In this document: piece after piece, positions 4,682-5,516 of the stretch | Layout of the letters: each line of letters begins with the position of its first letter | Numbering within the stretch: position 1 is the stretch's first letter | NCBI GenBank assembly: GCA_041661585.1 | Contig: JBAZUC010000050.1 | Span: 1 to 5,516, forward strand | Reading direction: 5' to 3' | From: JAPLXD01 sp041661585 | GTDB lineage: Bacteria; Patescibacteriota; Minisyncoccia; Moranbacterales; UBA11712 | Length of the DNA stretch: 5,516 nt | Notes under the pieces: model-generated | Database searches by the model: none | What the model was told of the DNA's origin: nothing | Seen by the model: the letters and a program-made list of their open reading frames with translations, nothing else | Program-made: the position numbers and the translations under genes

Positions 4682-5326
4682 GTGGAAAAAGATCCCGTTA
4701 CTCCTGAAGATCAAGAAGAGACTTCAGAAGATGGGAGGGAAAACATGAAGGCATGGTTCACAGAGAACATGCGAATGATCGTGAGTGTTGTCATTGTTGT
4801 CGTCATTGCCGCTGGGATATATACGTATTCGAAAAGAGCGCAAGCTCCGAATGCCCCAGGCAAAGTTGCTTCCACCGAGCAAGACGCTGAAGGAAAAATC
4901 AGCGTGATCGGCGGAGACAATGAAAGCGCCAAAACGGAAAACGCAACCGATCAAACTCAAGTTTCGGAAGACGTGAAAGCGCAACCGGCTGAAAAAAATC
5001 AAGTTGCAGCGCCTCAAACGAGTCAGGAAACAGAGGCTTCTTTCGTGGAAACTGCCGCGAAGGGAGACGGAAGCACAAATCTCGCACGCAGAGCTTTGGC
5101 GAACTACCTGGAAAAAAATGCGGATTCGAGTCTTTCGGCGGAACAAAAGATTTATATTGAAGACTTTCTCCGTCGGCAAGTCAAGAATGGCCGCCTGAAA
5201 GTGGGCGATACAAGGGAATTCAGCAAAGATACAATTGCCAAGGCGATTGAAAAGTCCAAAGGACTCAGTGAAAAACAACTCCAAAATTTGCAGCAATACT
5301 CGCAGAGAGTTCCCGGACTGAAATAA
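4682..5326 (+). CDS. Membrane-anchored protein of unknown function, possible LysM-like C-terminal domain
   Basis: I do not recognise this as a named family. With the GTG start it is 214 residues. An acidic N-tail (1-21) precedes one hydrophobic helix, MIVSVVIVVVIAAGIYTY (32-49), followed by SKR. Residues 50 to about 115 are a low-complexity A/Q/E/K-rich linker with no cysteines. The C-terminal part (about 116-214) is well ordered: AAKGDGSTNLARRALANYL, then LSAEQKIYIEDFLRR, then GRLKVGDTREFS and a helical end SEKQLQNLQQYSQRV. From memory, similar K-G-[DE]-G-x-T-x-L-A-R-[RK]-A-L and IYIED segments occur in Parcubacteria proteins. The pattern K-G-D..LA and L-K-V-G-D..F also resembles LysM. The design suggests an envelope protein with the C-domain displayed on one side of the membrane; topology is ambiguous because the positive charges follow the helix. 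It has its own promoter and terminator. Confidence 0.85.
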   Translation: MEKDPVTPEDQEETSEDGRENMKAWFTENMRMIVSVVIVVVIAAGIYTYSKRAQAPNAPGKVASTEQDAEGKISVIGGDNESAKTENATDQTQVSEDVKAQPAEKNQVAAPQTSQETEASFVETAAKGDGSTNLARRALANYLEKNADSSLSAEQKIYIEDFLRRQVKNGRLKVGDTREFSKDTIAKAIEKSKGLSEKQLQNLQQYSQRVPGLK

Positions 5327-5363
5327 AATTTGAAATAAAGATCGTTCCTTTTGAATAATATTA

Positions 5364-5395
5364 ACCAGAAAATCGGCAACCGCCGGTTTTTTGGT
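5364..5395 (+). terminator. Rho-independent terminator after the membrane-protein gene
   Basis: The hairpin pairs ATCGGC-type bases 5364-5377 with 5382-5395 around the loop AACC (5378-5381). The GC core CGGC/GCCG is flanked by A-T pairs, and the ACC/GGT ends lengthen the stem to 14 bp including wobbles. Six consecutive Ts (5387-5392) follow the core. It lies 37 nt after the stop codon at 5324-5326 and separates this gene from the one that begins near 5477. Confidence 0.85.
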
Positions 5396-5460
5396 ATAAA
5401 GGGGGATGCATGGGTGTACAAACAAAGAAAGATATTCTACTATAAAGCTGATAAATCCAA

Positions 5461-5466
5461 TATAAT
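5461..5466 (+). promoter_or_regulatory. Candidate -10 box close to the last start codon
   Basis: A perfect TATAAT lies only 10 nt before the ATG at 5477, with no clear -35 at a normal distance. If used, transcription would start at about 5473-5476 and the mRNA would be nearly leaderless, which fits the lack of a Shine-Dalgarno site. A weaker alternative is TGTACA (5415-5420) with TACTAT (5438-5443), 17 nt apart. Confidence 0.3.
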
Positions 5467-5476
5467 TTTTCAAATT

Positions 5477-5516
5477 ATGGCCGCTTTTTATCGTCGTGTG
5501 TTTTTTTGGATATTTG
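5477..5516 (+). CDS. Start of a probable membrane protein, cut by the window end
   Basis: Thirteen complete codons are open to the window edge: MAAFYRRVFFWIF. Two arginines followed by an aromatic, hydrophobic run look like the start of an N-terminal membrane anchor or signal. From memory, several Patescibacteria envelope proteins (for example PEGA-domain proteins) begin with an RR-hydrophobic anchor, but nothing here distinguishes among them. It follows the terminator by about 80 nt and has a TATAAT close upstream. No other start in this stretch gives a better frame. Function is unknown and the coding call itself is tentative. Confidence 0.45.
   Translation, partial: MAAFYRRVFFWIF

Noticed and set aside
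4724..5473. Long minus-strand open frame of 249 codons
   Set aside because: It is antisense to the membrane-protein gene, which has its own promoter, ribosome-binding site and terminator; the reverse frame crosses the terminator and shows no domain.

Overview
The window is a ribosomal-protein and RNA-polymerase operon from an AT-rich bacterium, most likely a member of the Candidate Phyla Radiation (Patescibacteria/Parcubacteria-like; Moranbacteria is my best guess from memory). This rests on lysine/glutamate-rich tails on several ribosomal proteins, tight gene packing with poor Shine-Dalgarno sites, and a membrane protein whose C-terminal half resembles proteins I recall from Parcubacteria. 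No rRNA is present to fix the taxonomy. All genes are on the + strand. The 10-N run shows that this is a scaffolded draft, probably metagenomic, assembly.

Layout: bases 1-118 are a leader or the end of an unseen gene. Then come infA (IF-1), rpmJ (bL36, not in most ORF lists because of its 37 aa) and rpsM (uS13). A disrupted stretch follows (841-1097): a structured repeat, a 10-N assembly gap, a second diverged copy of the last 14 codons of rpsM, and a nested palindrome. The operon then resumes with rpsK (uS11), rpsD (uS4), rpoA (RNA polymerase alpha), rplQ (bL17), rplM (uL13) and rpsI (uS9). A good sigma70-type promoter follows rpsI and precedes a membrane-anchored protein of unknown function (4682-5326). 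A rho-independent terminator (5364-5395) closes that unit, and the window ends in the first 13 codons of another probable membrane protein.

The genes from infA to rpsI supply translation initiation (IF-1), 30S proteins (S13, S11, S4, S9), 50S proteins (L36, L17, L13) and the assembly scaffold of RNA polymerase. They are packed with overlaps of 4 nt (infA/rpmJ, rplQ/rplM) or gaps of 3-21 nt, which fits one transcript with translational coupling. The only loose junction is rpsM-rpsK, and everything unusual is concentrated there.

Most interesting points: (1) the rpsM 3' end occurs twice across the gap with identical protein but 10 of 46 differing bases, all in synonymous or stop-codon positions, which points to a chimeric join of two related genomes or a real second rpsM; (2) the repeat before the gap folds on paper into a four-way junction (cloverleaf) whose closing arm is cut off by the gap; (3) a 70-nt nested palindrome built from TTCGTA/ATTAGTA-like words lies just upstream of rpsK; (4) uS11 has an unavoidable ~45-residue charged N-terminal extension; (5) the last complete gene may carry a divergent LysM-like domain. 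I see no defence system, CRISPR array, transposase or tRNA here.
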